Assembly (NCBI RefSeq): GCF_050947335.1
Contig: NW_027473315.1
Coordinates: forward strand, 3,596,001 to 3,660,000
Length of the DNA stretch: 64,000 nt
Source of the DNA: Megachile rotundata
Taxonomy: Eukaryota > Arthropoda > Insecta > Hymenoptera > Megachilidae
Direction: 5' to 3'
The notes under the pieces were generated by a model, which saw only the letters and a program-made list of their open reading frames with translations, searched no databases and was not told where the DNA came from. Of the stretch, positions 13,201-26,693 are shown piece by piece (position 1 is the stretch's first letter; every line of letters starts with the position of its first letter). The translations under genes and the position numbers were made by a program.

Positions 13201-14660
13201 ATTGTATGATTGTGATTGCATGATTGTGATTGTATGATTGTGATTGTATGATTGTGATTGCATGATTATGATTGTATGATTGTGATTGTATGATTGTGAT
13301 TGTATGATTGTGATTGTATGATTGTGATTGTATGATTGTGATTGTATGATTGTGATTGTATGATTGTGATTGTATGATTGTGATTGTATGATTGTGATTG
13401 TATGATTGTGATTGTATGATTGTGAAATTATGATTGTGATTGTATGATTGTGATGTATGATTGTAATTGTATGATTATGATTGTATGATTGTGATTGTAT
13501 GATTGAGATTGTATGATTGTGATTGTATGCTTGCGATTGTATGATTGTGATTGTATGATCGTGATTGTATGATTGTATTTGGGAGATTGTATTTGGGATA
13601 TTGTAGTTGTATGATTGCGATTGTATGATTGTGATTGTATGATTGTGATGTATGATTGTAATTGTATGATTATGATTGTATGATTTTGATTGTATGATTG
13701 AGATTGTATGATTGTGATTGTATGCTTGCGATTGTATGATTGTGATTGTATGATTGTGATTCTTTGATTGTGATTGTATGATTGTGATTGTATGATTGTG
13801 ATTGTATGATTGTGATTGTATGAGTGTGATTGTATGATTGTGATTGTATGATTGTGATTGTATGATTGTGATAGTATGATTGTGATTGTATGATTGTGAT
13901 TGTATGACTGTGATTGTATGATTGTGATTGTATGATTGTGATAGTATGATTGTGAAAGTATGATTGTGATTGTATGATTGTGATTGTATGGTTGTGATTG
14001 TATGATTGTGATTGTATGATTGTGATTGTATGATTGTGATTGTATGATTGTGATTGTATGATTGTGGTAGTATGATTGTGATTGTATGATTGAGATTGTA
14101 TGATTGTGATTGCATGATTGTGATTGTATGATTGTGATTGCATGATTTTGAATGTATGATTGTGGTTGCATGATTGTGATTGTATGATTGTGATTGTATG
14201 ATTGTGATTGTATGATTGTGATGTATGATTGTAATTGTATGATTATGATTGTATGATTGTGATTGTATGATTGTGATTGTATGATTGTGATTGTATGATT
14301 GTGATTGTATGATTGTGATTGTATGACTGTGATTGTATGACTGTGATTGTATGATTGTGATTGTATGATTGTGATAGTATGATTGTGAAAGTATGATTGT
14401 GATTGTATGATTGTGATTGTATGATTGTGATTGTATGATTGTGATTGTATGATTGTGATAGTATGATTGTGATTGTATGATTGTGATTGTATGGTTGTGA
14501 TTGTATGATTGTGATTGTATGATTGTGATTGTATGATTGTGATTGTCTGATTGTGGTTGTGCGATTGTGATTGTACGATTTTGAGTGTACGATTGTGATA
14601 GTATGATTGTGATTGTATGATTGTGATTGTATGATTGTGATGGTATGATTGTGATTTTAT
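10291..14660 (+). repeat. Second copy of the 4.46-4.49 kb tandem duplication
   Basis: Markers of block C recur here at constant offsets. GATTCTG moves from 6103 to 10564, TTTCGG from 6543 to 11004, GAAATTATG from 6389 to 10850 and the G-rich triplet from 7186 to 11647, all +4461. Downstream, GAAATTATG at 8935 matches 13424 and the 13-bp unit near 9731 matches 14220, both +4489. The 28-bp step is two units gained. 4461 equals 319 units minus 5, in agreement with five 13-bp units counted in the interval. Near 9850-10020 the first copy has a doubled GACTG-GACTG-GATAG-GAAAG group that is single here. A rare GATTTTGAGTGTACG unit is in both (about 10213 and 14575). Confidence 0.8.
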
Positions 14661-15573
14661 GATTGTGATTGTATGATTGTGATTGTTTGATTGTATTTGG
14701 GAGATTGTATTTGGGCGATTGTATTTGGGAGATTGTAATTGTATGATTGCGATTGTATGATTTTGATTGTATGATTGCGATTGTATGATTGTGATTGTAT
14801 GATTGTGATTGTATGATTGTGGTGTATGCTTGTGGTTGTATGATTGTGATTGTATGATTGAGATTGTATGATTGTGATTGTATGATTGTGATTGTATGAT
14901 TGTGATTGTATGATTGTGATTGTATGATTGTGATTGTATGATTGCGAAAGTATGATTGTGATTGTATGATTATGATTGTATGATTGTGATTCTTTGATTG
15001 TGATTGTATGATTGTGATTGTATGATTGTGATTGTATGATTGTGATTGTATGAGTGTGATTGTATGATTGTGATTGTATGATTGTGATTGTATGATTGTG
15101 ATAGTATGATTGTGATTGTATCATTGTGATTGTATGACTGTGATTGTATGATTGTGGTTGTATGATTGTGATATTATGATTGTGTAAGTATGATTGTGAT
15201 TGTATGATTGTGATTGTATGATTGTGATTGTATGATTGTGATTGTATGATTGTGATTGTATGATTGTGATTGTCTGATTGTGGTTATGCGATTGTGATTG
15301 TCCGATTGTGATTGTACGATTGTGATAGTACGATTGTGATTGTATGATTGTGATTGTATGATTGTGATTGTATGATTGTGATTGTATGATTGTGATTGTT
15401 TGATTGTATTTGGGAGATTGTATTTGGGCGATTGTATTTGGGAGATTGTACTTGTATGATTGTGATTCTATGATTATGATTGTATGATTGTGATTGTATG
15501 ATTGTGATTGTATGATTGTATTTGGGAGATTGTATTTGGGAGATTGTAATTGTATGATTGCGATTGTATGATT
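13770..15573 (+). repeat. 1804-bp tandem duplication, copy 1
   Basis: Starting just after an ATTCTTT unit, this segment is repeated immediately downstream at a constant +1804. Matching points are the 13-bp unit at 14220 and 16024, and the G-rich triplets at 14696 and 16500 and at 15409 and 17213. 1804 bp equals 127 units of 14 bp plus two of 13 bp (near 14220, and the GGTGTATGCTTG unit near 14821). I saw no length difference between the copies, which suggests a recent event. Confidence 0.85.
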
Positions 15574-17377
15574 GTGATTGTATGATTGTGATTGTATGAT
15601 TGTGATTGTATGATTGTGATTGTATGAGTGTGATTGTATGATTGTGATTGTATGATTGTGATTGTATGATTGTGATAGTATGATTGTGATTGTATGATTG
15701 TGATTGTATGACTGTGATTGTATGATTGTGATTGTATGATTGTGATAGTATGATTGTGAAAGTATGATTGTGATTGTATGATTGTGATTGTATGGTTGTG
15801 ATTGTATGATTGTGATTGTATGATTGTGATTGTATGATTGTGATTGTATGATTGTGATTGTATGATTGTGGTAGTATGATTGTGATTGTATGATTGAGAT
15901 TGTATGATTGTGATTGCATGATTGTGATTGTATGATTGTGATTGCATGATTTTGAATGTATGATTGTGGTTGCATGATTGTGATTGTATGATTGTGATTG
16001 TATGATTGTGATTGTATGATTGTGATGTATGATTGTAATTGTATGATTATGATTGTATGATTGTGATTGTATGATTGTGATTGTATGATTGTGATTGTAT
16101 GATTGTGATTGTATGATTGTGATTGTATGACTGTGATTGTATGACTGTGATTGTATGATTGTGATTGTATGATTGTGATAGTATGATTGTGAAAGTATGA
16201 TTGTGATTGTATGATTGTGATTGTATGATTGTGATTGTATGATTGTGATTGTATGATTGTGATAGTATGATTGTGATTGTATGATTGTGATTGTATGGTT
16301 GTGATTGTATGATTGTGATTGTATGATTGTGATTGTATGATTGTGATTGTCTGATTGTGGTTGTGCGATTGTGATTGTACGATTTTGAGTGTACGATTGT
16401 GATAGTATGATTGTGATTGTATGATTGTGATTGTATGATTGTGATGGTATGATTGTGATTTTATGATTGTGATTGTATGATTGTGATTGTTTGATTGTAT
16501 TTGGGAGATTGTATTTGGGCGATTGTATTTGGGAGATTGTAATTGTATGATTGCGATTGTATGATTTTGATTGTATGATTGCGATTGTATGATTGTGATT
16601 GTATGATTGTGATTGTATGATTGTGGTGTATGCTTGTGGTTGTATGATTGTGATTGTATGATTGAGATTGTATGATTGTGATTGTATGATTGTGATTGTA
16701 TGATTGTGATTGTATGATTGTGATTGTATGATTGTGATTGTATGATTGCGAAAGTATGATTGTGATTGTATGATTATGATTGTATGATTGTGATTCTTTG
16801 ATTGTGATTGTATGATTGTGATTGTATGATTGTGATTGTATGATTGTGATTGTATGAGTGTGATTGTATGATTGTGATTGTATGATTGTGATTGTATGAT
16901 TGTGATAGTATGATTGTGATTGTATCATTGTGATTGTATGACTGTGATTGTATGATTGTGGTTGTATGATTGTGATATTATGATTGTGTAAGTATGATTG
17001 TGATTGTATGATTGTGATTGTATGATTGTGATTGTATGATTGTGATTGTATGATTGTGATTGTATGATTGTGATTGTCTGATTGTGGTTATGCGATTGTG
17101 ATTGTCCGATTGTGATTGTACGATTGTGATAGTACGATTGTGATTGTATGATTGTGATTGTATGATTGTGATTGTATGATTGTGATTGTATGATTGTGAT
17201 TGTTTGATTGTATTTGGGAGATTGTATTTGGGCGATTGTATTTGGGAGATTGTACTTGTATGATTGTGATTCTATGATTATGATTGTATGATTGTGATTG
17301 TATGATTGTGATTGTATGATTGTATTTGGGAGATTGTATTTGGGAGATTGTAATTGTATGATTGCGATTGTATGATT
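15574..17377 (+). repeat. 1804-bp tandem duplication, copy 2
   Basis: This copy keeps rare units seen in copy 1, including TATCATTG, GTGTAAG, GTTATGCG, GTCCG and the 13-bp GGTGTATGCTTG unit. The two copies contain identical 155-codon open stretches on the - strand at 14657-15124 and 16461-16928. The junction near 15574 joins a G-rich/GATTGCG context to the run of canonical units that follows ATTCTTT in copy 1. After about 17378 the sequence changes to GATTGCG and a GGTTGTGATGTATG unit, marking the end of the copy. Confidence 0.85.
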
Positions 17378-17439
17378 GTGATTGTATGATTGCGATTGTA
17401 TGATTGTGATTGTATGGTTGTGATGTATGATTGTGGTTG

Positions 17440-18325
17440 TATGATTGTGATTGTATGATTGAGATTGTATGATTGTGATTGTATGATTGTGATTGTATGA
17501 TTGTGATTGTATGATTGTGATTGTATGATTGTGATTGTATGATTGTGATTGTATGATTGCGAAAGTATGATTGTGATTGTATGATTATGATTGTATGATT
17601 GTGATTGTATGATTGCGATTGTTTGATTGTATTTGGGATCTTGTATTTGGGCGATTGTATTTGGGAGATTGTAATTGTATGATTGCGATTGTATGATTGT
17701 GACTGTATGATTGCGATTGTATGATTGTGATTGTATGATTGTGATGTATGATTGTAATTGTATGATTATGATTGTATGATTGTGATTGTATGATTGAGAT
17801 TGTATGCTTGCGATTGTATGATTGTCATTGTATGATTGTGATTGTATGATTGTGATTGTATGATTGCGATTGTATGATTGTGATTGTATGATTGTGGTTG
17901 TATGATTGTGATTGTATGATTGAGATTGTATGATTGTGATTGTATGATTGTGATTGTATGATTGTGATTGTATGATTGTGATTGTATGATTGCGAAAGTA
18001 TGATTGTGATTGTATGATTATGATTGTATGATTGTGATTGTATGATTGCGATTGTTTGATTGTATTTGGGATCTTGTATTTGGGCGATTGTATTTGGGAG
18101 ATTGTAATTGTATGATTGCGATTGTATGATTGTGACTGTATGATTGCGATTGTATGATTGTGATTGTATGATTGTGATGTATGATTGTAATTGTATGATT
18201 ATGATTGTATGATTGTGATTGTATGATTGAGATTGTATGATTGTGATTGTATGCTTGCGATTGTATGATTGTGATTGTATGATTGTGATTGTATGATTGT
18301 GATTGTATGATTGTGATTGTATGAT
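17440..18325 (+). repeat. ~433-bp tandem duplication with GGGATCTTG units
   Basis: The group GATTGCGAAAG, GATTATG, GATTGCG, TTTGGGATCTTG, G-rich units, GACTG and a 13-bp unit occurs twice in tandem. GAAAG is at 17561 and 17994, and GATCTT at 17637 and 18070, both +433 (31 units minus one base). The outer limits are approximate. The GGGATCTT marker defines a distinct HOR subtype that returns at 27489, 29069, 36377, 41590, 43883, 45211, 47072, 50372, 54369 and 54816. Confidence 0.75.
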
Positions 18326-18412
18326 TATGATTGTATGATTGTGATTGTATGATTGTGATTGTATGATTGTGATTGTATGATTGTGATTGTATGATTGTGA
18401 TTGTATGATTGT

Positions 18413-21400
18413 GAAATTATGATTGTGCTTGTATGATTGTGATTGTATGATTGTGATTGTATGATTGAGATTGTATGATTGTGATTGTATGCTTGCGATT
18501 GTATGATTGTGATATTATGATCGTGATTGTATGATTGTATTTGGGAGATTGTATTTGGGATATTGTAATTGTATGATTGCGATTGTATGATTGTGATTGT
18601 ATGATTGTAATTGTATGATTATGATTGTATGATTGTGATTGTATGATTGAGATTGTATGATTGTGATTGTATGCTTGCGATTGTATGATTGTGATTCTTT
18701 GATTGTGATTGTTTGATTGAGATTGTATGATTGTGATTGTATGCTTGCGATTGTATGATTGTGATTGTATGATCGTGATTGTATGATTGTATTTGGGAGA
18801 TTGTATTTGGGATATTGTAATTGTATGATTGCGATTGTATGATTGTGATTGTATGATTGTGATGTATGATTGTAATTTTATGATTATGATTGTATGATTT
18901 TGATTGTATGATTGAGATTGTATGATTGTGATTGTATGCTTGCGATGGTATGATTGTGATTGTATGATTGTGATTCTTTGATTGTGATTGTATGATTGTG
19001 ATTGTATGATTGTGATTGTATGATTGTGATTGTATGATTGTGATTGTATGAGTGTGATTGTATGATTGTGATTGTATGATTGTGATTGTATGATTGTGAT
19101 AGTATGATTGTGATTGTATGATTGTGATTGTATGACTGTGATTGTATGATTGTGATTGTATGATTGTGATTGTATGATTGTGATTGTATGATTGTGATTG
19201 TATGATTGTGATTGTATGATTGTGATTGTATGATTGTGATTGTATGATTGTGATTGTATGACTGTGATTGTATGATTGTGATTGTATGATTGTGATAGTA
19301 TGATTGTGAAAGTATGATTGTGATTGTACGATTGTGATTGTATGATTGTGATTGTATGATTGTGATTGTATGATTGTGACTGTATGATTGTGATTGTCTG
19401 ATTGTGGTTGTGCGATTGTGATTGTACGATTGTGATTGTACGATTGTGATGGTATGATTGTGATTGTATGATTGAGATTGTATGATGGTGATTGTATGAT
19501 TGTGATTGTATGATTGTGATTGTATGATTGTGATTGTTTGATTGTATTTGGGAGATTGTATTTGGGCGATTGTATTTGGGAGATTGTAATTGTATGATTG
19601 CGATTGTATGATTGTGATTGTATGATTGCGATTGTATGATTGTGATTGTATGATTGTGAAAGTATGGTTGTGATTGTATGATTATGATTGCATGATTGTG
19701 ATTGTATGATTGTGATTGTATGATTGTATTTGGGAGATTGTATTTGGGAGATTGTAATTGTATGATTGTGATTGTATGATTGTGATTGTATGATTGTGAA
19801 AGTATGATTGTGATTGTATGATTGTGATTGTATGATTGTGATTGTATGATTGTGATTGTATGAGTGTGATTGTCTGATTGAGGTTGTGCGATTGTGATTG
19901 TACGATTGTGAATGTACGATTGTGATTGTATGATTGTGATTGTATGAATATGATTGTATGATTGTGATTGCATGATTGTGATTGTATGATTGTGATTGTA
20001 TGATTGTGATTGTATGATTATGATTGTATGATTGTGATTGTATGATTGTGATTGTATGATTGTGATTGTATGATTGTGATTGTATGATTGTGATTGTATG
20101 ATTGTGATTGTATGATTGTGATTGTATGATTGTGATTGTATGATTGTGATTGTATGATTGTGATTGTATGATTGTGATTGTATGATTGTGATTGTATGAT
20201 TGTGATTGTATGATTGTGAAATTATGATTGTGATTGTATGATTGTGATGTATGATTGTAATTGTATGATTATGATTGTATGATTGTGATTGTATGATTGA
20301 GATTGTATGATTGTGATTGTATGCTTGCGATTGTATGATTGTGATTGTATGATCGTGATTGTATGATTGTATTTGGGAGATTGTATTTGGGATATTGTAA
20401 TTGTATGATTGCGATTGTATGATTGTGATTGTATGATTGTGATGTATGATTGTAATTGTATGATTATGATTGTATGATTTTGATTGTATGATTGAGACTG
20501 TATGATTGTGATTGTATGCTTGCGATTGTATGATTGTGATTGTATGATAGTGATTCTTTGATTGTGATTGTATGATTGTGATTGTATGATTGTGATTGTA
20601 TGATTGTGATTGTATGAGTGTGATTGTATGATTGTGATTGTATGATTGTGATTGTATGATTGTGATAGTATGATTGTGATTGTATGATTGTGATAGTATG
20701 ACTGTGATTGTATGACTGTGATTGTATGATTGTGATAGTATGATTGTGAAAGTATGATTGTGATTGTATGATTGTGATTGTATGGTTGTGATTGTATGAT
20801 TGTGATTGTATGATTGTGATTGTATGATTGTGATTGTATGATTGTGATTGTATGATTGTGATTGTCTGATTGTGGTTGTGCGATTGTGATTGTACGATTT
20901 TGATTGTACGATTGTGATAGTATGATTGTGATTGTATGATTGTGATTGTATGATTGTGATGGTATGATTGTGGTTGTATGATTGCGATTGTATGATTGTG
21001 ATTGTATGATTGTGAAAGTATGGTTGTGATTATATGATTATGATTGTATGATTGTGATTGTATGTTTGTATTTGGGAGATTGTATTTGGGAGATTGTAAT
21101 TGTATGATTGCGATTGTATGATTGTGATTGTATGATTGCGATTGTATGATTGTGATTGTATGATTGTGATGTATGATTGTGATTGTATGATTGTGATTGT
21201 ATGATTGTGATTGTATGATTGTGATTGTATGATTGTGATTGTGTGATTGTGATTGTATGATTGTGATTGTATGATTGTGATTGTATGATTGTGATTGTAT
21301 GATTGTGAAATTATGATTGTGATTGTATGATTGTGATGTATGATTGTAATTGGATGATTATGATTGTATGATTGTGATTGTATGATTGAGATTGTATGAT

Positions 21401-22319
21401 TGTGATTGTATGCTTGCGATTGTATGATTGTGATTGTATGATCGTGGTTGTATGATTGTATTTGGGAGATTGTATTTGGGATATTGTAATTGTATGATTG
21501 CGATTGTATGATTGTGATTGTATGATTGTGATGTATGATTGTAATTGTATGATTATGATTGTATGATTTTGATTGTATGATTGAGATTGTATGATTGTGA
21601 TTGTATGCTTGCGATTGTATGATTGTAATTGTATGATTGTGATTCTTTGATTGTGATTGTATGATTGTGATTGTATGATTGTGATTGTATGATTGTGATT
21701 GTATGATTGTGATTGTATGAGTGTGATTGTATGATTGTGATTGTATGATTGTGATTGTATGATTGTGATAGTATGATTGTGATTGTATGATTGTGATTGT
21801 ATGACTGTGATTGTATGATTGTGATTGTATGATTGTGATAGTATGATTGTGAAAGTATGATTGTGATTGTATGATTGTGATTGTATGGTTGTGATTGTAT
21901 GATTGTGATTGTATGATTGTGATTGTATGATTGTGCTTGTCTGATTGTGGTTGTGCGATTGTGATTGTACGATTTTGATTGTACGATTGTGATAGTATGA
22001 TTGTGATTGTATGATTGTGATTGTATGATTGTGATGGTATGATTGTGATTGTATGATTGCGATTGTATGATTGTGATTGTATGATTGTGAAAGTATGGTT
22101 GTGATTATATGATTATGATTGTATGATTGTGATTGTATGTTTGTATTTGGGAGATTGTACTTGGGAGATTGTAATTGTATGATTGCGATTGTATGATTGT
22201 GATTGTATGATTGAGATTGTATGATTGTGATTGTATGATTGCGATTGTATGATTGTGATTGTATGATTGTGATTGTATGATTGTGATTGTATGATTGTGA
22301 TTGTATGATTGTGATTGCA
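18413..22319 (+). repeat. Mixed HOR region between the major duplications
   Basis: HOR units here start with GAAATTATG at 18413, 20218 and 21307. A short repeat of the GATCGTG plus G-rich pair group lies at 18519 and 18771 (252 bp, 18 units). The longest canonical run measured, 13 units, lies at 20030-20211. The GAAAGTATGG-TTGTGATTATAT marker typical of blocks A-C returns at 21014 and 22089, 1075 bp apart, showing that this region shares ancestry with the start of the window. The region otherwise holds only variants of the 14-bp unit. Confidence 0.75.
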
Positions 22320-22593
22320 TGATTGTGACTGTATGATTGTGATTGCACGATTTTGAATGTATGATTGTGATTGCATGATTGTGATTGCATGATTGTGATT
22401 GTATGATTGTGATTGCATGATTTTGAATGTATGATTGTGATTGTATGATTGTGATTGTATGATTGTGATTGTATGATTGTGATTGTATGATTGTGATTGT
22501 ATGATTGTGATTGTATGATTATGATTGTACGATTGTGATTGTACGATTGTGATTTTATGATTGTGATTGTATGATTGTGATTGTATGATTGTA

Positions 22594-22628
22594 TTTGGGA
22601 GATTGTATTTGGGAGATTGTATTTGGGA
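22594..22628 (+). repeat. Variant G-rich triplet with all three runs TTTGGGAG
   Basis: Here all three G-rich units end in GGGA, without the GGGC middle unit seen elsewhere. The same form occurs at 31398-31432, exactly 8804 bp downstream, which supports the 8.8 kb duplication. Confidence 0.8.
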
Positions 22629-23046
22629 GATTGTAATTGTATGATTGCGATTGTATGATTGTGATTGTATGATTGCGATTGTATGATTGCGATTGTATGA
22701 TTGTGATGTATGATGGTAATTGTATGATTATGATTGTATGATTGTGATTGTATGATTGAGATTGTATGATTGAGATTGTATGATTGCGATTGTATGATTG
22801 CGATTGTATGATTGTGATTGTATGATTGTGATGTATGATTGTAATTGTATGATTATGATTGTATGATTGTGATTGTATGATTATGATTCTATGATTGTGA
22901 TTGTATGATTGCGATTGTATGATTGTGATTGTATGATTATGATTGTATTTTTGTGATTGCATGATTGTGATTGTATGATTGTGATTGTATGATTGTGATT
23001 GTATGATTGTGATTGTATGATTGTGGTTGTATGATTGTGATTGTAT

Positions 23047-23058
23047 GAGTGATTGTCT
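23047..23058 (+). repeat. 12-bp unit GAGTGATTGTCT
   Basis: The usual 14-bp GAGTGTGATTGTCT unit has lost two bases. The same 12-bp form is at 31921-31932, 8874 bp away. It is one of the few units that is neither 14 nor 13 bp and is a clean private marker of the two 8.8 kb copies. Confidence 0.85.
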
Positions 23059-26000
23059 GATTGTGGTTGTGCGATTGTGATTGTACGACTGTGAATGTAC
23101 GATTGTGATTGTATGATTGTGATTGTATGAATATGATTGTATGATTGTGATTGCATGATTTTGATTGTATGATTGTGATTGCATGATTTTGAATGTATGA
23201 TTGTGATTGTATGATTGTGATTGTATGATTGTGATTGTATGATTGTGATTGTATGATTGTGATTGTATGATTGTGATTGTTTGATTGCGATAGTATGATT
23301 GTGATTGTATGAATGTGATTGTATGATTGTGATGTATGATTGTAATTGTATGATTATGATTGTATGATTGTAATTGTATGATTGCGATTGTATGATTGTG
23401 ATTGTATGATTGTGATGTATGATTGTAATTGTATGATTATGATTGTATGATTGTGATTGTATGATTGAGATTGTATGATTGTGATTGTATGCTTGCGATT
23501 GTATGATTGTGATTGTATGATTGTGATTCTTTGATTGTGATTGTATGATTGTGATTGTATGATTGTGATTGTATGATTGTGATTGTATGAGTGTGATTGT
23601 ATGATTGTGATTATATGATTGTGATTGTATGATTGTGATAGTATGATTGTGATTGTATCATTGTGATTGGATGACTGTGATTGTATGATTGTGATTGTAT
23701 GATTGTGATATTATGATTGTGAAAGTATGATTGTGATTGTATGATTGTGATTGTATGATTGTGATTGTATGATTGTGATTGTATGATTGTGATTGTCTGA
23801 TTGTGGTTGTGCGATTGTGATTGTCCGATTGTGATTGTACGATTGTGATAGTACGATTGTGATTATATGATTGTGATTGTATGATTGTGATTGTATGATT
23901 GTGATTGTTTGATTGTATTTGGGAGATTGTATTTGGGCGATTGTATTTGGGAGATTGTACTTGTATGATTGTGATTCTATGATTATGATTGTATGATTGT
24001 GATTGTATGATTGTGATTGTATGATTGTATTTGGGAGATTGTATTTGGGAGATTGTAATTGTATGATTGCGATTGTATGATTGTGATTGTATGATTGCGA
24101 TTGTATGATTGTGATTGAATGATTGTGATGTATGATTGTGGCTGTATGATTGTGATTGTATGATTGAGATTGTATGATTGTGATTGTATGATTGTGATTG
24201 TATGATTGTGATTGTATGATTGTGATTGTATGATTGTGATTGTATGATTGCGAAAGTATGATTGTGATTGTATGATTATGATTGTATGATTGTGATAGTA
24301 TGATTGTGATTGTATCATTGTGATTGTATGACTGTGATTGTATGATTGTGATTGTATGATTGTGATATTATGATTGTGAAAGTATGATTGTGATTGTATG
24401 ATTGTGATTGTATGATTGTGATTGTATGATTGTGATTGTCTGATTGTGGTTGTGCGATTGTGATTGTCCGATTGTGATTGTACGATTGTGATAGTACGAT
24501 TGTGATTGTATGATTGTGATTGTATGATTGTGATTGTATGATTGTGAAATTATGATTGTGCTTGTATGATTGTGATTGTATGATTGTGATTGTATGATTG
24601 AGATTGTATGATTGTGATTGTATGCTTGCGATTGTATGATTGTGATATTATGATCGTGATTGTATGATTGTATTTGGGAGATTGTATTTGGGATATTGTA
24701 ATTGTATGATTGCGATTGTATGATTGTGATTGTATGATTGTAATTGTATGATTATGATTGTATGATTGTGATTGTATGATTGAGATTGTATGATTGTGAT
24801 TGTATGCTTGCGATTGTATGATTGTGATTCTTTGATTGTGATTGTATGATTGTGATTGTATGATTGTGATTGTATGATTGTGATTGTATGATTGTGATTG
24901 TATGATTGTGATTGTATGAGTGTGATTGTATGATTGTGATTGTATGATTGTGATTGTATGATTGTGATAGTATGATTGTGATTGTATGATTGTGATTGTA
25001 TGACTGTGATTGTATGATTGTGATTGTATGATTGTGATAGTATGATTGTGAAAGTATGATTGTGATTGTACGATTGTGATTGTATGATTGTGATTGTATG
25101 ATTGTGATTGTATGATTGTGACTGTATGATTGTGATTGTCTGATTGTGGTTGTGCGATTGTGATTGTACGATTGTGATTGTACGATTGTGATGGTATGAT
25201 TGTGATTGTATGATTGAGATTGTATGATGGTGATTGTATGATTGTGATTGTATGATTGTGATTGTATGATTGTGATTGTTTGATTGTATTTGGGAGATTG
25301 TATTTGGGCGATTGTATTTGGGAGATTGTAATTGTATGATTGCGATTGTATGATTGTGATTGTATGATTGCGATTGTATGATTGTGATTGTATGATTGTG
25401 AAAGTATGGTTGTGATTGTATGATTATGATTGTATGATTGTGATTGTATGATTGTGATTGTATGATTGTATTTGGGAGATTGTATTTGGGAGATTGTAAT
25501 TGTATGATTGTGATTGTATGATTGTGATTGTATGATTGTGATTGTATGATTGTGAAAGTATGATTGTGATTGTATGATTGTGATTGTATGATTGTGATTG
25601 TGTGATTGTGATTGTATGATTGTGATTGTATGAGTGTGATTGTCTGATTGAGGTTGTGCGATTGTGATTGTACGATTGTGAATGTACGATTGTGATTGTA
25701 CGATTGTGATTGTATGAATATGATTGTATGATTGTGATTGCATGATTGTGATTGTATGATTGTGATTGTATGATTGTGATTGTATGATTATGATTGTATG
25801 ATTGTGATTGTATGATTGTGATTGTATGATTGTGATTGTATGATTGTGATTGTATGATTGTGATTGTATGATTGTGATTGTATGATTGTGATTGTATGAT
25901 TGTGATTGTATGATTGTGATTGTATGATTGTGATTGTATGATTGTGAAATTATGATTGTGATTGTATGATTGTGATGTATGATTGTAATTGTATGATTAT

Positions 26001-26693
26001 GATTGTATGATTGTGATTGTATGATTGAGATTGTATGATTGTGATTGTATGCTTGCGATTGTATGATTGTGATTGTATGATCGTGATTGTATGATTGTAT
26101 TTGGGAGATTGTATTTGGGATATTGTAATTGTATGATTGCGATTGTATGATTGTGATTGTATGATTGTGATGTATGATTGTAATTGTATGATTATGATTG
26201 TATGATTTTGATTGTATGATTGAGATTGTATGATTGTGATTGTATGCTTGCGATTGTATGATTGTGATTGTATGATTGTGATTCTTTGATTCTGATTGTA
26301 TGATTGTGATTGTATGATTGTGATTGTATGATTGTGATTGTATGATTGTGATTGTATGAGTGTGATTGTATGATTGTGATTGTATGATTGTGATTGTATG
26401 ATTGTGATAGTATGATTGTGATTGTATGATTGTGATTGTATGACTGTGATTGTATGATTGTGATTGTATGATTGTGATAGTATGATTGTAAAAGTATGAT
26501 TGTGATTGTATGATTGTGATTGTATGGTTGTGATTGTATGATTGTGATTGTATGATTGTGATTGTATGATTGTGATTGTCTGATTGTGGTTGTGCGATTG
26601 TGATTGTACGATTTTGATTGTACGATTGTGATAGTATGATTGTGATTGTATGATTGTGATTGTATGATTGTGATGGTATGATTGTAATTGTAT

